A stretch of DNA of 64,000 nt. It comes from Candidatus Puniceispirillum sp. Lineage in GTDB: Bacteria; Pseudomonadota; Alphaproteobacteria; Caedimonadales; UBA1908. The translations under genes were made by a program, and so were the position numbers. The notes beneath the pieces were generated by a model. The model saw nothing but the letters and a program-made list of their open reading frames with translations, was not told where the DNA came from and searched no databases. The stretch covers positions 62,001 through 126,000 of the forward strand of contig PNJU01000010.1 in the NCBI GenBank assembly GCA_013822015.1. The letters are read 5' to 3'. This document shows positions 9,166 to 17,805 of this stretch, piece by piece (positions within the stretch are counted from its first letter, which is position 1; each line of letters opens with the position of its first letter).

Positions 9166-10427
9166 GTCAGGGCCTCCGTAAAGGGCGTTAAGCGCTGCCA
9201 GAGCTCATTTATTTTAGCGCCTTGGGTCCCCGCTACGGTTTTCGCGCGGACGGCCAGGGACAGACAGCGTTCTTTATTGCCAAGAAAATCAGATAGGTTC
9301 ATCACTAGATCATCCAAAGACGCGACCTCAACAAATGCATTCCCTTGTCTAAAATGATACATGATTTCTTCTTGCTTGAACATATGGGGCCCAACGAGGA
9401 GCGCGCAGTCAAGATTGGCAGGCTCAATGAGGTTGTGTCCCCCAATGGGCGTCAAGGAGCCGCCCAAAAGCACAAGGGGGCTCATGTGGAAAAAAAGACC
9501 CAGCTCTCCCATGGTATCCACAAGATAAAAGTCTGTCTTGTCGGTGATCGGCGCGTTCTTTGAGCGCACACATACCTCTCCCGACTGGGAAAGACGCGGC
9601 CCCAGCGCACTCGCCCTTTCGGGGTGCCTGGGGATGATGATGGTCAAAAGATTCGGAAACTTTTCCATAAGGCGCAGGTGGGCTTTGCACGCGAGGTCTT
9701 CTTCACCCTCATGGGTGCTGGCGGCAACCCAAAAGGGCCGCGGGCCAATTTGTGCCTGAAGACTTAAGAGAGTTTCTTGATCCCAGGAAAGGGGGGGCGC
9801 CGCGAACTTAATATTTCCACCCACTTGAACATGGCGCGCGCCTGCCGCCAAGAAGGCCGCTTCTTGCTCAGGCGTTTGCGTCAAAATAAGATCAAAGCAG
9901 TTTAAGAGGCGCTTGAAGGTGCCAGGCAAAAGCCCCCAACGCTGCACAGATTTTTCGGACATGCGCGCATTCATAAGAATGAGAGGCGTGCCGCGCCCGT
10001 GCGTCTCTTGGAGGATGTTGGGCCACAGCTCCGACTCCATCCAAAGGGCAAGGTCGGGGCGCCAGTGATTTAAAAACGCCTCCACCCATTGGGGTGCGTC
10101 CACGGGCAGGTATTGATGGATCATACCCTTGCCCATGCGCTTGGCCAGAAGATCGGCGGAGGTTTTTGTTCCGGAGGTCAAGAGATATGTCGCATGTGGG
10201 AGCTGTTTTTTAAGGTGCTCGACGACGGTGAGTGCCGCAACGCTTTCTCCCACGCTGGCTCCGTGCAGCCACACAAGGATACCCTCTGGACGCTTTTGTG
10301 TGGCTGCGCCGAAGCGCTCCCCCACGCGCCGTGCATCTTCTTTGCCGCGCGCCACGCGTTTGCCGAGATAGGAGGGCGCAACGCGAGGCGCAAGCCCCCT
10401 CATCAAAGCACGGTAAAGATTTAACAC
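9159..10427 (-). CDS. waaA: 3-deoxy-D-manno-octulosonic acid (Kdo) transferase
   Basis: WaaA adds Kdo to lipid IVA at the cytoplasmic face of the inner membrane. The 422-residue GT-B protein has the N-terminal anchor LYRALMRGLAP, the GERFG motif, VWLHGASVGES near residue 54, LTSGTKTSADL and the C-terminal donor-site block LLGGSLTPIGGHNLIEPA near residue 320. The GTG start at 10427 lacks an obvious ribosome site but retains the conserved N-terminal residues; ATG 10403 would remove them. Whether it is mono- or bifunctional cannot be read from sequence. Confidence 0.95.
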   Translation of the reverse strand: MLNLYRALMRGLAPRVAPSYLGKRVARGKEDARRVGERFGAATQKRPEGILVWLHGASVGESVAALTVVEHLKKQLPHATYLLTSGTKTSADLLAKRMGKGMIHQYLPVDAPQWVEAFLNHWRPDLALWMESELWPNILQETHGRGTPLILMNARMSEKSVQRWGLLPGTFKRLLNCFDLILTQTPEQEAAFLAAGARHVQVGGNIKFAAPPLSWDQETLLSLQAQIGPRPFWVAASTHEGEEDLACKAHLRLMEKFPNLLTIIIPRHPERASALGPRLSQSGEVCVRSKNAPITDKTDFYLVDTMGELGLFFHMSPLVLLGGSLTPIGGHNLIEPANLDCALLVGPHMFKQEEIMYHFRQGNAFVEVASLDDLVMNLSDFLGNKERCLSLAVRAKTVAGTQGAKINELWQRLTPFTEALTC

Positions 10428-10480
10428 AGTATTTTTCTACTTTTCTCTTTCATACAAGAGGACAAAGTAGCGCTGCCAGT

Positions 10481-10600
10481 CTACCTGGTCAAGGAAACTT
10501 TATTGGGATCGCCGCAGGACTTAGAACATCCGCCACAGCTGGATCCAGCACAGCCTGCTAAAATGACGAGGGCGAGAAGAGGAAGAAGGGTCTTTTTCAT
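10481..10600 (-). CDS. Small cysteine-rich lipoprotein
   Basis: A 39-residue open frame starting at ATG 10600, with AAAGGA six bases upstream. It has a textbook lipoprotein signal (KK, a Leu/Val/Ile stretch, lipobox LAGC) with the lipidated Cys at residue 17. The mature peptide is only 23 residues with four more cysteines (CGGCSKSCG), spaced C-x2-C-x3-C, suggesting disulphides or metal binding. It sits between the DUF374 acyltransferase and waaA on the same strand, in the middle of the lipid A cluster. No known family is recognised. The lipobox and ribosome site make it a credible gene despite its size. Confidence 0.65.
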   Translation of the reverse strand: MKKTLLPLLALVILAGCAGSSCGGCSKSCGDPNKVSLTR

Positions 10601-10614
10601 GGTTGTTCCTTTCA

Positions 10615-11304
10615 TTATGTAACAATGTCCACACCACATAAAGTATCTCCCAATTGAGTCAGGTGTGTCAAACGCTCTTGAATGAGGGGGCCAAGACGGC
10701 ACGCGCCGTCTTCTCCTTGCCAGTCCTGGGGCGTGATGGGTTCTCCCCACAAAAGGACTCCTTTTGAAAAAGGAAGGGCTAAAATGAACCGGTCCCAGGA
10801 AGATAGGACACGCCTGCGTGACACACCGAAGCTGACAGGCAAAATATCAAGACCAGATAGGCGCGCCAGGGACACGATACCCTCGCTCACTTCAAAGCGT
10901 GGCCCTCTGGGGCCGTCGGGGGTGATGCCAACAGCGTCTCCGTTTTTGAGGGCTTTAATCATTTGGCGCAGGGCCTGTGCCCCTCCCTTAGAGCTTGAGC
11001 CTGCAATGGTTTTAAGGCCGAAGTGCCCGATGGTTTTGGCAATAATCTGTCCGTCAGAGTGGGCGGAAATGAGCATATGAATGCTCATGGGGCCCGTCCA
11101 TGTAAAGCACGCCATAAGCAGACGATTGTGCCAAAAACAAAGGATGAAGGGTTTGCCTTCTCGCCAATAGGCTTCTGGGTATTCCCAGCCTATTTTTTGC
11201 CACCGGGACGTTTTATATACGAACCCCATGTACTTCGCAACACACCAGGCCCCAAAGCGGATGGTGCCGGGCCTTTTGATAAACCCCTTAAGAAACGCTT
11301 TCAT
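10615..11304 (-). CDS. DUF374 lysophospholipid acyltransferase family protein
   Basis: A 229-residue LPLAT-superfamily protein of the kind that sits next to waaA in many alphaproteobacteria. Conserved blocks are ILCFWHNRLL (near residue 64, including the catalytic-type His), ISAHSDGQIIA, GSSSKGGAQALRQM and ITPDGPRGPRFEVSEG near residue 135. A longer frame reaches 11430, but ATG 11304 (MKAFLKGF) fits the family and overlaps the msbA end by only 17 bases. Its acyl acceptor is not established; the neighbourhood suggests lipid A or phospholipid remodelling (inference). Confidence 0.9.
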   Translation of the reverse strand: MKAFLKGFIKRPGTIRFGAWCVAKYMGFVYKTSRWQKIGWEYPEAYWREGKPFILCFWHNRLLMACFTWTGPMSIHMLISAHSDGQIIAKTIGHFGLKTIAGSSSKGGAQALRQMIKALKNGDAVGITPDGPRGPRFEVSEGIVSLARLSGLDILPVSFGVSRRRVLSSWDRFILALPFSKGVLLWGEPITPQDWQGEDGACRLGPLIQERLTHLTQLGDTLCGVDIVT

Positions 11305-13096
11305 GGGACGTATTTTCTTGGGATGTTGGCGCCGCGTGGGGCGTGAGCTGGGATGCACACAAGTGTTTGTAAAGGGGCGAGCGTTCAAGGAGCACCTCGT
11401 GGGTACCAAAGTCCTCAATGCGCCCCTCATTCATGACAAAAATCACATGGGCGTCGCGCACCGTGGCCAGTCGGTGGGCGACCACAAAGGTGGTGCGCTC
11501 ATTCATGAGGGCATCCAGCGCCTCTTGCACGATTTTCTCCGAGTGGGAGTCCAGGGCGGAAGTGGGCTCATCAAGCAGCAGGACGGGCGCGTTCTTGAGC
11601 ATGGCGCGCGCAATGGACAAGCGCTGGCGTTGTCCGCCCGAAAGCTTCACACCCTGTTCGCCAACCAAGGTCTCATACCCTTGGGGAAGGGCCAGGATAA
11701 AGTCATGGGCGGCGGCGGATTTGGCCGCACGCTCAATGGCGTCGCGTGAGGCGTTTGGCGAGCCGTAAGCAATATTGGCCGCAACCGTATCATCAAATAG
11801 CGTCACGTCCTGGCTGACCAGGGCGATGTGCTGTCGTAGGTTCTCAAGGGAGAGATCCCGCACGTCCACCTCGTCCAAAAGGACCCGTCCGTGGGTGACG
11901 TCATAAAACCGAGGAATGAGGTTGAGAAGGGTGGATTTGCCCGCACCGCTTGCCCCCACAAAGGCAATCTTTTGACCGGGGCTCGCGTCAAAAGAAATGT
12001 GAGACAGGGTGTTTTCGCGGCTGGGGTAAGAAAAGCTGACATCGTCAAAGCGCACATGGCCCTTCACATGGGTGAGGGTCGTGGGGACGTCTGGGGAGGT
12101 GATGTCGGGGGCGTAATCAAGGACCGCAAAGACGCGGCTGGCAGCGCCCAGTTGCTCCTGGAGGTTCGCGTTCAAGGACGCAATGCGCTTGAGGGGCTCA
12201 TACACCATGAGGAGGGCGGCGATGAAGGAGAAGAAAGCGCCCGGCGTTTGTGTCCCATCAATGACTTGTTTGCCGCCATAGAAAATCACGACCGCTGTGG
12301 CAAGGCCCCCTAAGAACTCCATGAGGGGGTGGGTGGCTGAGCGCGTGCGAGAGGTTTTATAGGTCTTGCGGAAAATAGCCTCCACAACGCTTTGGACGCG
12401 ACTTGTCTCATAGGTCTCCATGCAGTAGGCCTTAATAAGGCGAATACCTTGGAAGACTTGTGTCAGGAAAATAACCAGGCTGGCGGTTTCTTCTTGGATG
12501 TTGGTGGAGGCTTTGCGGATGCGCTTGCCGATGCGTGCCACCGGCAAAATGGCCACGGGCAAGACCACGAAGGCTACGAGCGCCAGTTGCCAATCCTGGT
12601 AAAACATGAGGGCCACAAAGAACAAAAAGGCCATGGTGTCTTTGAAGACGCTGGAAAGCGTCCCGGTCACGGCGTAGCGCAGCTTATCCACGTCGTTGGT
12701 AAAGCGTGACACAAGCTCGCCGGAGGCGACCTCATGGAAGAAAGCAAGATCTGCGCGAATGAGCACATGGAACATGTCACGCTGAAGGTTCGAGACGATA
12801 CGCTGACCCACAAAATCAAGGGTAACGGCTGTGACATAGTGGGCCATGCCTTTTAAAAAGAAAGCGCCCACAATGAAGGCCGTGACAGGCAAAAGCATGG
12901 CAGGGTCCCGGGCAATGAAGATGTCGTTGACCACATTTTCAATGAGCTTGGCGGGCGCCACTGACGCCACTGACAACACAAGCATAGCCGCAAGTGACAG
13001 AATCAAGACGCGCAGGTGCGGTCGGGCATACACATGAATAATGCGCTTAATGTGGCGTTTGGTGCCCGTATCGGAGGTTAAAAAAGGCTGTTTCAA
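11288..13096 (-). CDS. msbA: Lipid A export ABC transporter permease/ATPase MsbA
   Basis: MsbA flips core-lipid A from the inner to the outer leaflet of the inner membrane. The 602-residue half-transporter has six membrane helices (residues about 30-320) and an ABC domain with Walker A GASGAGKST near residue 385, Q-loop region VSQDVTLFDDT, signature LSGGQRQRLS near 490 and Walker B VLLLDEPTSALD. The only upstream start that keeps the N-terminus is TTG 13096. It leads the minus-strand lipid A cluster. Export of another lipid substrate cannot be excluded, but the neighbours waaA, lpxK and lpxL support MsbA. Confidence 0.92.
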   Translation of the reverse strand: MKQPFLTSDTGTKRHIKRIIHVYARPHLRVLILSLAAMLVLSVASVAPAKLIENVVNDIFIARDPAMLLPVTAFIVGAFFLKGMAHYVTAVTLDFVGQRIVSNLQRDMFHVLIRADLAFFHEVASGELVSRFTNDVDKLRYAVTGTLSSVFKDTMAFLFFVALMFYQDWQLALVAFVVLPVAILPVARIGKRIRKASTNIQEETASLVIFLTQVFQGIRLIKAYCMETYETSRVQSVVEAIFRKTYKTSRTRSATHPLMEFLGGLATAVVIFYGGKQVIDGTQTPGAFFSFIAALLMVYEPLKRIASLNANLQEQLGAASRVFAVLDYAPDITSPDVPTTLTHVKGHVRFDDVSFSYPSRENTLSHISFDASPGQKIAFVGASGAGKSTLLNLIPRFYDVTHGRVLLDEVDVRDLSLENLRQHIALVSQDVTLFDDTVAANIAYGSPNASRDAIERAAKSAAAHDFILALPQGYETLVGEQGVKLSGGQRQRLSIARAMLKNAPVLLLDEPTSALDSHSEKIVQEALDALMNERTTFVVAHRLATVRDAHVIFVMNEGRIEDFGTHEVLLERSPLYKHLCASQLTPHAAPTSQENTSHESVS

Positions 13097-13270
13097 GGGT
13101 TTTTGATCACATGGTTGAAAAACATGCTTCTAGGTCTACACCACCCGCGCCAAAAATGCAAAGTCTGGGCGCATGAGAGCGATAACTGCCTTGTATGCGC
13201 TCATGGGCTTGTGCTAGGAACATGTTTTGAAAACAAAGTGTTTTCAAAAGTATCAACTCAGGAGGATAAA

Positions 13271-13588
13271 ATGAAGTTTTTAAAAACAGCCCTTGCCCTT
13301 GCCGTTGTTTCAGCGTCTGCCTGGTCCTCAGACCTTCAGGAGGAATTTAAGTGGACACGTACATATACGTTGACCGGCGGTGGCGAAGTAACACACACCC
13401 CTGACGGAGTCGTTGTCAAGATGGGGGGATTGAATATGAAAATGGGTGGCGGTTACAAGTTTAGCCGCGGATCCTGCTTGAACGATCTTATGGCCGTGGC
13501 GGACGGCCACCTAAAAGTTGCCCAAACCCAAGCAGAGTTCCGCGCAGAAGTTGCCAAGCTAGGTGGAGCGATTATTTCTGAGAAATAA
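13271..13588 (+). CDS. Small secreted protein of unknown function
   Basis: A 105-residue protein with a strong ribosome site (AGGAGGATAAAATG) at ATG 13271 and a clear signal peptide (MKFLKTALALAVVSASAWS). The mature 85 residues contain a Gly/Met-rich central strand region (KMGGLNMKMGGGYKF) and a charged helical C-terminus with one Cys. An upstream in-frame extension to 13103 lacks a ribosome site and is not chosen. No domain is recognised. A good terminator follows at 13608, so it is a single-gene unit. Confidence 0.75.
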   Translation: MKFLKTALALAVVSASAWSSDLQEEFKWTRTYTLTGGGEVTHTPDGVVVKMGGLNMKMGGGYKFSRGSCLNDLMAVADGHLKVAQTQAEFRAEVAKLGGAIISEK

Positions 13589-13607
13589 AAACGCGGCTGC
13601 ACTTATT

Positions 13608-13636
13608 AAAAGGGCTCTAAGAAGAGCTCTTTTATA
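13608..13636 (+). terminator. Rho-independent terminator after the small secreted protein
   Basis: An 11-bp stem (13608-13618 with 13623-13633, one G-U pair) closes a four-base loop, with the stem's own A and T runs providing the U tract. It lies 20 bases after the stop at 13588. Confidence 0.8.
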
Positions 13637-13774
13637 TTTGGAAAAGTGAAGGCATGTGGGCAATAATAAATCTCCATAGAAAAATCCGTCGCACGAACCC
13701 GTGAACCACGCACATATCCCATTGATTCGTAAGTGTGCTAAAGGGTATGATCTCCCTATCCAATAATTGAAAAA

Positions 13775-15436
13775 ATGATTATGACAGGCGCACTGGCTGA
13801 ATTTATTCATCTTGTGAGGGCACCGTTTGAGGCGGGCACTCCTTTTCTCATGCACCACCCGGCAGGGGTAGGTCTGATCTTTGTGGCACTTGTTGCTGCA
13901 TTATGTATAGGCGCGCTGATGTGGCGCTTCTCCCATCGTCGTACAAGCAAGCTCACCCACGCATGGCAAGACGCATGCACCCATCTTCCACAAGGATACG
14001 TCCAGTGGCGGGAGGGCCAGGGGCACTTTACCCAAGCATTTCTTGACGCGCTCATGCTGGCAAGGCCCGTGAAGACTTTTTCGGATTTGCAGGATCTTGC
14101 ACACGCCGAAGACGCAGCACAGTTCGAGCACATGGTGACCCAGTGTACGTGCGGCCCCCAAAAGGCATGGGTGCGCTTTTTAACCCACCATGGGTATCAC
14201 TATTTTGATGTGAGTGCCGCGTGCATGCCCCACGCAAAGGGCGCCCAGATGCGCCTGTATCTTGTGGACCAAGACGCCATTAAGCGCCCCCTTGTGGCAC
14301 TGGAAGAAAAAGCGGCCAACTGTGAAAGCCAAAGCAAGCTTATGACCCAAATTCTGGAAAGCTTGCCCCTACCTTTGTGGGTTTTTGAGAAAGAGTCCCA
14401 TAACATTGCCTACTGCAACCAAGCTTACTGCGACACCTTAGAGATGCCAAAGCAGCAGATTTTGGAATCCTCTACCCACCTTGTGAACCAAGATGGGGGC
14501 GATGACTTTTGGAAGAAGTCGTCGGGTTTGCATTACCTTAACGTGCGGGGTCAACGGCGTTGTTATGAACTCAAGCGCGTGCCATTAGAGGCGGAGAAAT
14601 CCTTCCTGGCCTTTGCCTTTGACCGCAGCGCCGAAGACTCTTTAGAGCGAAAGCTCAAGCGGCATCTGTCCCTTTACAGAGAGGTATTGGAAACACTCTC
14701 GGCGGGTGTGACCGTTTATGGACCCGACCGTAAGCTGCGCTTTTTCAACCACGCGTACGCGCGCATGTTTGGCATGGACGAGAGCTGGCTCTCGGGTGAG
14801 CCCTCCATTGGTGAGGTCCTTGATGATCTGAACCGCCGCCGCCTTCTTGTTGAGCATACGGACTATCCAGCCTTTAAGCGGCGTGAGATGGGGATTATTT
14901 CGGGTCTATTGTCACCCATGCAGGAGCTGTGTTACCTGCCCGATGGGCGTACCATTCGCAAGATCACCGCGCCCCATCCGTCAGGGGGTATTTTCTATAT
15001 TTTTGAGGATGTGAGCTCGTCCCTTGAGCTTGAGCGACGCTTTAATATTCAGATCGATGTACAGCGCTCGACGCTCGATAATCTCTACGAGGGCATCGCG
15101 GTCTTTGGGGGCGATTTGCGCCTGCGCTTTACAAATCCTTCGTTCCGCAAACTTTGGCACTGGACGCCAGACGGCGACGCCGATCGCCGCCACATCCGAG
15201 ACCTTGTGGAACATGTGAAAGAGCATCTTGCCTATGAGGGGACGTGGGATCTCTATAAGGACAAGCTCATCGCACGTGTCAGTGACCGGGTGCCCAAAAA
15301 GCGACGCCTGAATCGCAACGATGGCACCGTCATTGACTTTGCTTACGTGCCGCTGCCCGATGGGTCACACCTCTTAAGCTTTGTGGACGTGACGGACTCG
15401 TGCCGTATCGCCGAACTTGAAAAGGCCAGTGCGTGA
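13775..15436 (+). CDS. Membrane PAS-domain protein without a kinase domain
   Basis: A 553-residue protein with one N-terminal membrane helix (about residues 30-50) and at least three PAS-like modules: one around 70-165, one around 190-280 (ILESLPLPLWVFEKE...NQAYCDTL), and two tandem PAS_7-like units from about 305 (VLETLSAGVTVYGPDRKLRFFNHAYARMFG) and 425 (TLDNLYEGIAVFGGDLRLRFTNPSFRKLW). In alphaproteobacteria this array normally precedes a histidine kinase core. Here the frame ends at residue 553, just after the last PAS core (LLSFVDVTD), with no H-box or ATPase domain here or in the next 70 bases. It may be a truncated kinase or a stand-alone sensor that works through a partner. Confidence 0.8.
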   Translation: MIMTGALAEFIHLVRAPFEAGTPFLMHHPAGVGLIFVALVAALCIGALMWRFSHRRTSKLTHAWQDACTHLPQGYVQWREGQGHFTQAFLDALMLARPVKTFSDLQDLAHAEDAAQFEHMVTQCTCGPQKAWVRFLTHHGYHYFDVSAACMPHAKGAQMRLYLVDQDAIKRPLVALEEKAANCESQSKLMTQILESLPLPLWVFEKESHNIAYCNQAYCDTLEMPKQQILESSTHLVNQDGGDDFWKKSSGLHYLNVRGQRRCYELKRVPLEAEKSFLAFAFDRSAEDSLERKLKRHLSLYREVLETLSAGVTVYGPDRKLRFFNHAYARMFGMDESWLSGEPSIGEVLDDLNRRRLLVEHTDYPAFKRREMGIISGLLSPMQELCYLPDGRTIRKITAPHPSGGIFYIFEDVSSSLELERRFNIQIDVQRSTLDNLYEGIAVFGGDLRLRFTNPSFRKLWHWTPDGDADRRHIRDLVEHVKEHLAYEGTWDLYKDKLIARVSDRVPKKRRLNRNDGTVIDFAYVPLPDGSHLLSFVDVTDSCRIAELEKASA

Positions 15437-15506
15437 AGCGCCCTCTTTTAGGCGTAAAAGGGTCGTGGTATACTGAGGCGTCTTTTGTTCCACAAGGGGT
15501 TTTATC

Positions 15507-16238
15507 ATGGAAAAAACGTCGCATTTGACACTCCCAGCACTCATTTTGGGAGGGCTCATTGCACTGGGTCCCGCAACAGCCGGATATTTTATTCACAAAG
15601 GGATGGTCGAGTCCAAAGACCGTGAGCGCTTTGTCACCGTTAAGGGGCTCGTGGAGCGCGTGGTCAAGTCCGACCAAGCCAGTTGGGACGTCACATTTCT
15701 TGTGGCGGGAGATGACGTGCAAAAATTGACCCAGGACTACGCAGTCGCCATGGACAAGGTTGAGGCGTTCCTGAAAGACCATGGTTTTGAGGCGTCAGAA
15801 ATCTCGAAAATCAGCCCTAACTTTACAAACAACCGCGCCTTGGGATACGGCTCTGACAAGGCCGAGCCCTACAACATGCGTGGGGGCTTTACGGTGCAAA
15901 GCGCCAAGGTTGAACTCGTTGAGACGACCCACCGTGATATGCTGAGTTTGCTTCAGCAAGGTGTGGGCGTGGTGGACCTCAAGCCCACCTATCGTTTGTC
16001 CACCTTTAACGCCCTGCGTCCAGAGATCTTGGCCGAAGCCACACGTAACGCGCGCCAAATGGCGGAGCAATTTGCTAAGGATTCGAGTAGCCGCGTGGGG
16101 GCCATTCGCCGGGCCAACCAGGGCATTATCACCCTTTTGTCACCCACCGCCAGCCCTAACCAAGAGTGGAATGCGGGCGAGGACTCCCTCATGAAGAAAG
16201 TCCGCGTGGTGTCCACCTTTGACTTCTTCTTGGAGTAA
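15507..16238 (+). CDS. SIMPL domain (DUF541) periplasmic protein
   Basis: A 243-residue protein with an N-terminal signal anchor (residues 8-28), then the beta-strand KDRERFVTVKGLVERVV and a SIMPL fold. Recognisable features are the segment DYAVAMDKVEAFLKDHGF and the C-terminal pattern ALRPEILAEATRNARQMAEQFAKDSS-VGAIRRANQGIITL, typical of the COG2859 subgroup. Function is unclear; family members are periplasmic or envelope proteins linked to stress in some species. A promoter-like TATACT lies about 35 bases upstream. Confidence 0.85.
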   Translation: MEKTSHLTLPALILGGLIALGPATAGYFIHKGMVESKDRERFVTVKGLVERVVKSDQASWDVTFLVAGDDVQKLTQDYAVAMDKVEAFLKDHGFEASEISKISPNFTNNRALGYGSDKAEPYNMRGGFTVQSAKVELVETTHRDMLSLLQQGVGVVDLKPTYRLSTFNALRPEILAEATRNARQMAEQFAKDSSSRVGAIRRANQGIITLLSPTASPNQEWNAGEDSLMKKVRVVSTFDFFLE

Positions 16239-16248
16239 AAAATCAGAT

Positions 16249-16279
16249 GGCGCGCCCTCCTTTGTTAAGGGGGCGTGCC
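16249..16279 (+). terminator. Hairpin after the SIMPL gene
   Basis: An 11-bp GC-rich stem with G-U pairs (16249-16259 with 16269-16279) lies ten bases after the stop. There is no T run, so it may act as an RNA end-stabiliser rather than an intrinsic terminator. Confidence 0.4.
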
Positions 16280-16303
16280 CCATGACGTTGAGGGAGTAAG
16301 CGC

Positions 16304-16866
16304 GTGAATAAACTGAAAAGAGCGTACCTATGTATGGCTCTGTGTTTTGCGACTGGATACGCAAAGGCAAGTTTGGACGTAAGTGACACGGACGGGCGCG
16401 CGCCCATAAGTCCTCGTGCAACAACAGAAATCTGTGTGGATGTGAACTTGCCAGCAGGTGATCCAATTGGCGCTACGTATGTCACACCTGCGTCTGTGTA
16501 TGACCCGCAAGGTCAAGGGCATATGCTTATGCTAGGGTGGGTACGCCAGGAAGCGCACCCACCCGTCTGGCAACTCATCATCACGTCAAAGGATGCGCCG
16601 GACCTGGGTTTTGCGCCCGTGCGCCTTGCCTTTGACAACCAGGGATACTGTGAAGGAAACATGGGTCCGCTGTCCTTGTATTTTGCGTGGCGCGGCGCCG
16701 CCAACATTTGCAGCCACACCAGGTCCAGCTGAACCTTGGCAGCCCAGGCACAAAGGACGGGATAACGTGCTTTGCGGATCAGTTTGCCCTCAAAGTCCTT
16801 TGCCAGGATGGTGGTCCTTCAATGGACGATCCCGAGGAAGAGATGCCTGCCCTGGAGCCACTCTAA
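16304..16866 (+). pseudogene. Frameshifted secreted protein gene
   Basis: The first frame (GTG 16304, with GAGGGAG upstream) encodes a signal peptide and 142 residues ending abruptly in SHTRSS at 16732. Shifting frame in the GC-rich stretch around 16685-16710 gives a natural continuation (QVQLNLGSPGTKDGITCFAD...) of about 48 codons that ends with an acidic tail at TAA 16864-16866. A one-base deletion (or two-base insertion) therefore probably broke a gene of about 187 codons. The joined product has the same general plan as the next gene (signal peptide, beta-rich domain, paired Cys near the end), so the two may be diverged tandem paralogues. A sequencing error is an alternative. Confidence 0.65.
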
Positions 16867-16925
16867 GAGGCATGGGTGCAACGGCAAGCTCTTGGAACCT
16901 TATTCAAAAACAAGGAAGAGGCCTG

Positions 16926-17642
16926 ATGCGCGCTTTTAACCAGCTCATTGTTCTTTCTATGCTCTTTGGTACGCTTTGCTTGCCCAGCGCATATGGGAGT
17001 GCGGTGGATAAAGAGGTGCTTGCTGAGGACGTACAACTCTTATCTGCAGGGGCGTCGACCTCCCCTGTGGGAGAGCCAGTTTCTCCCTACACAGCATCAA
17101 CCTTCCTCAATGTGGGTGCAGTTCTGCCTCGAAGGGCCATTGTGGGTGACGTTTGGGAGAAGGGTTTTCCGTTTCATGATCTAGAAGGGGCGGTGCGCAT
17201 GCTGCACTTTACATGGACATTTGAAACTGTGACGCCTAACCGTTGGCACGCGCGCGTGACATGTGAGGGCGCTCGTGTGGAAATGGATGATTTTCCTCAC
17301 GGAGGCGACGGCGTGCAATTTTACATGCGTTTTGGGATAGTTGGCGGTTTTGATCCCGAAAAATGCGACAATGTACCCAGTCAGGTTCGCCTCGTGTGGG
17401 AAGGAGGCAAAGAGCAAACCCTCAAACTGGGCATCGGTGGTTTTACACAAACTGACAGGGAGTGGGGCATGGCGTATGCCCATGATGGCTGTGGCTTCAG
17501 GTTTAATTGTGTTGCGCCACCGCCTAATGCCATGGAGGAGGCCATCGCCATTGCGCGTGAAGCGGCGACTTCTGCACAGCGCGGCGCACGTACAAAGACG
17601 GGAGGGCATCATTTCGTTCACCAAGACACGTCTTGGCCCTGA
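16926..17642 (+). CDS. Secreted protein of unknown function
   Basis: A 238-residue protein starting at ATG 16926 with a signal peptide (MRAFNQLIVLSMLFGTLCLPSAYGSA). The mature protein has a predicted beta-rich region of about residues 55-200 (e.g. MLHFTWTFETVTPNRWHARVTCEG) with four Cys, and a short charged C-terminal helix (AMEEAIAIAREAATSAQRG). An upstream open frame reaches 16593 but lacks a start with ribosome site and overlaps the broken gene. No known domain. It may be a paralogue of the preceding frameshifted gene. A 107-bp mobile-type repeat follows 35 bases later. Confidence 0.7.
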   Translation: MRAFNQLIVLSMLFGTLCLPSAYGSAVDKEVLAEDVQLLSAGASTSPVGEPVSPYTASTFLNVGAVLPRRAIVGDVWEKGFPFHDLEGAVRMLHFTWTFETVTPNRWHARVTCEGARVEMDDFPHGGDGVQFYMRFGIVGGFDPEKCDNVPSQVRLVWEGGKEQTLKLGIGGFTQTDREWGMAYAHDGCGFRFNCVAPPPNAMEEAIAIAREAATSAQRGARTKTGGHHFVHQDTSWP

Positions 17643-17677
17643 ACAGAAGGAGCCTCCCCTCCTAGAGCTTATGACAT

Positions 17678-17784
17678 TATAGCCGAACCATTATCATTTG
17701 ATAATGCGCGTCTGGCCGCTCGTGTATACTTATACACGTCGCTTTCCTCGTATCCTGTTATCACATTAAACTGTTCTAGCTATA
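17678..17784 (+). repeat. 107-bp palindromic insertion element, copy 1
   Basis: It runs from TATAGCCGAACC to GTTCTAGCTATA. The ends are imperfect inverted repeats (TATAGC..GAAC), and the interior contains further dyads such as TTATCATTTGATAA and GTGTATA/TATACAC, so the whole unit can fold into one long hairpin. It has no coding capacity. Copies 2 and 3 (40207-40313, 44746-44852) have exactly the same length and are closely similar. The TA at both borders fits a TA-targeting (IS630/mariner-like) MITE. It lies between two genes that converge here. Confidence 0.85.
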
Positions 17785-17805
17785 TATGCCCAAGTCCCCG
17801 TGCGG

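Noticed and set aside
16593-16925. Upstream extension of the secreted-protein gene at 16926
   Set aside because: The extension has no start with a ribosome site and overlaps the frameshifted gene; ATG 16926 opens a clean signal peptide.
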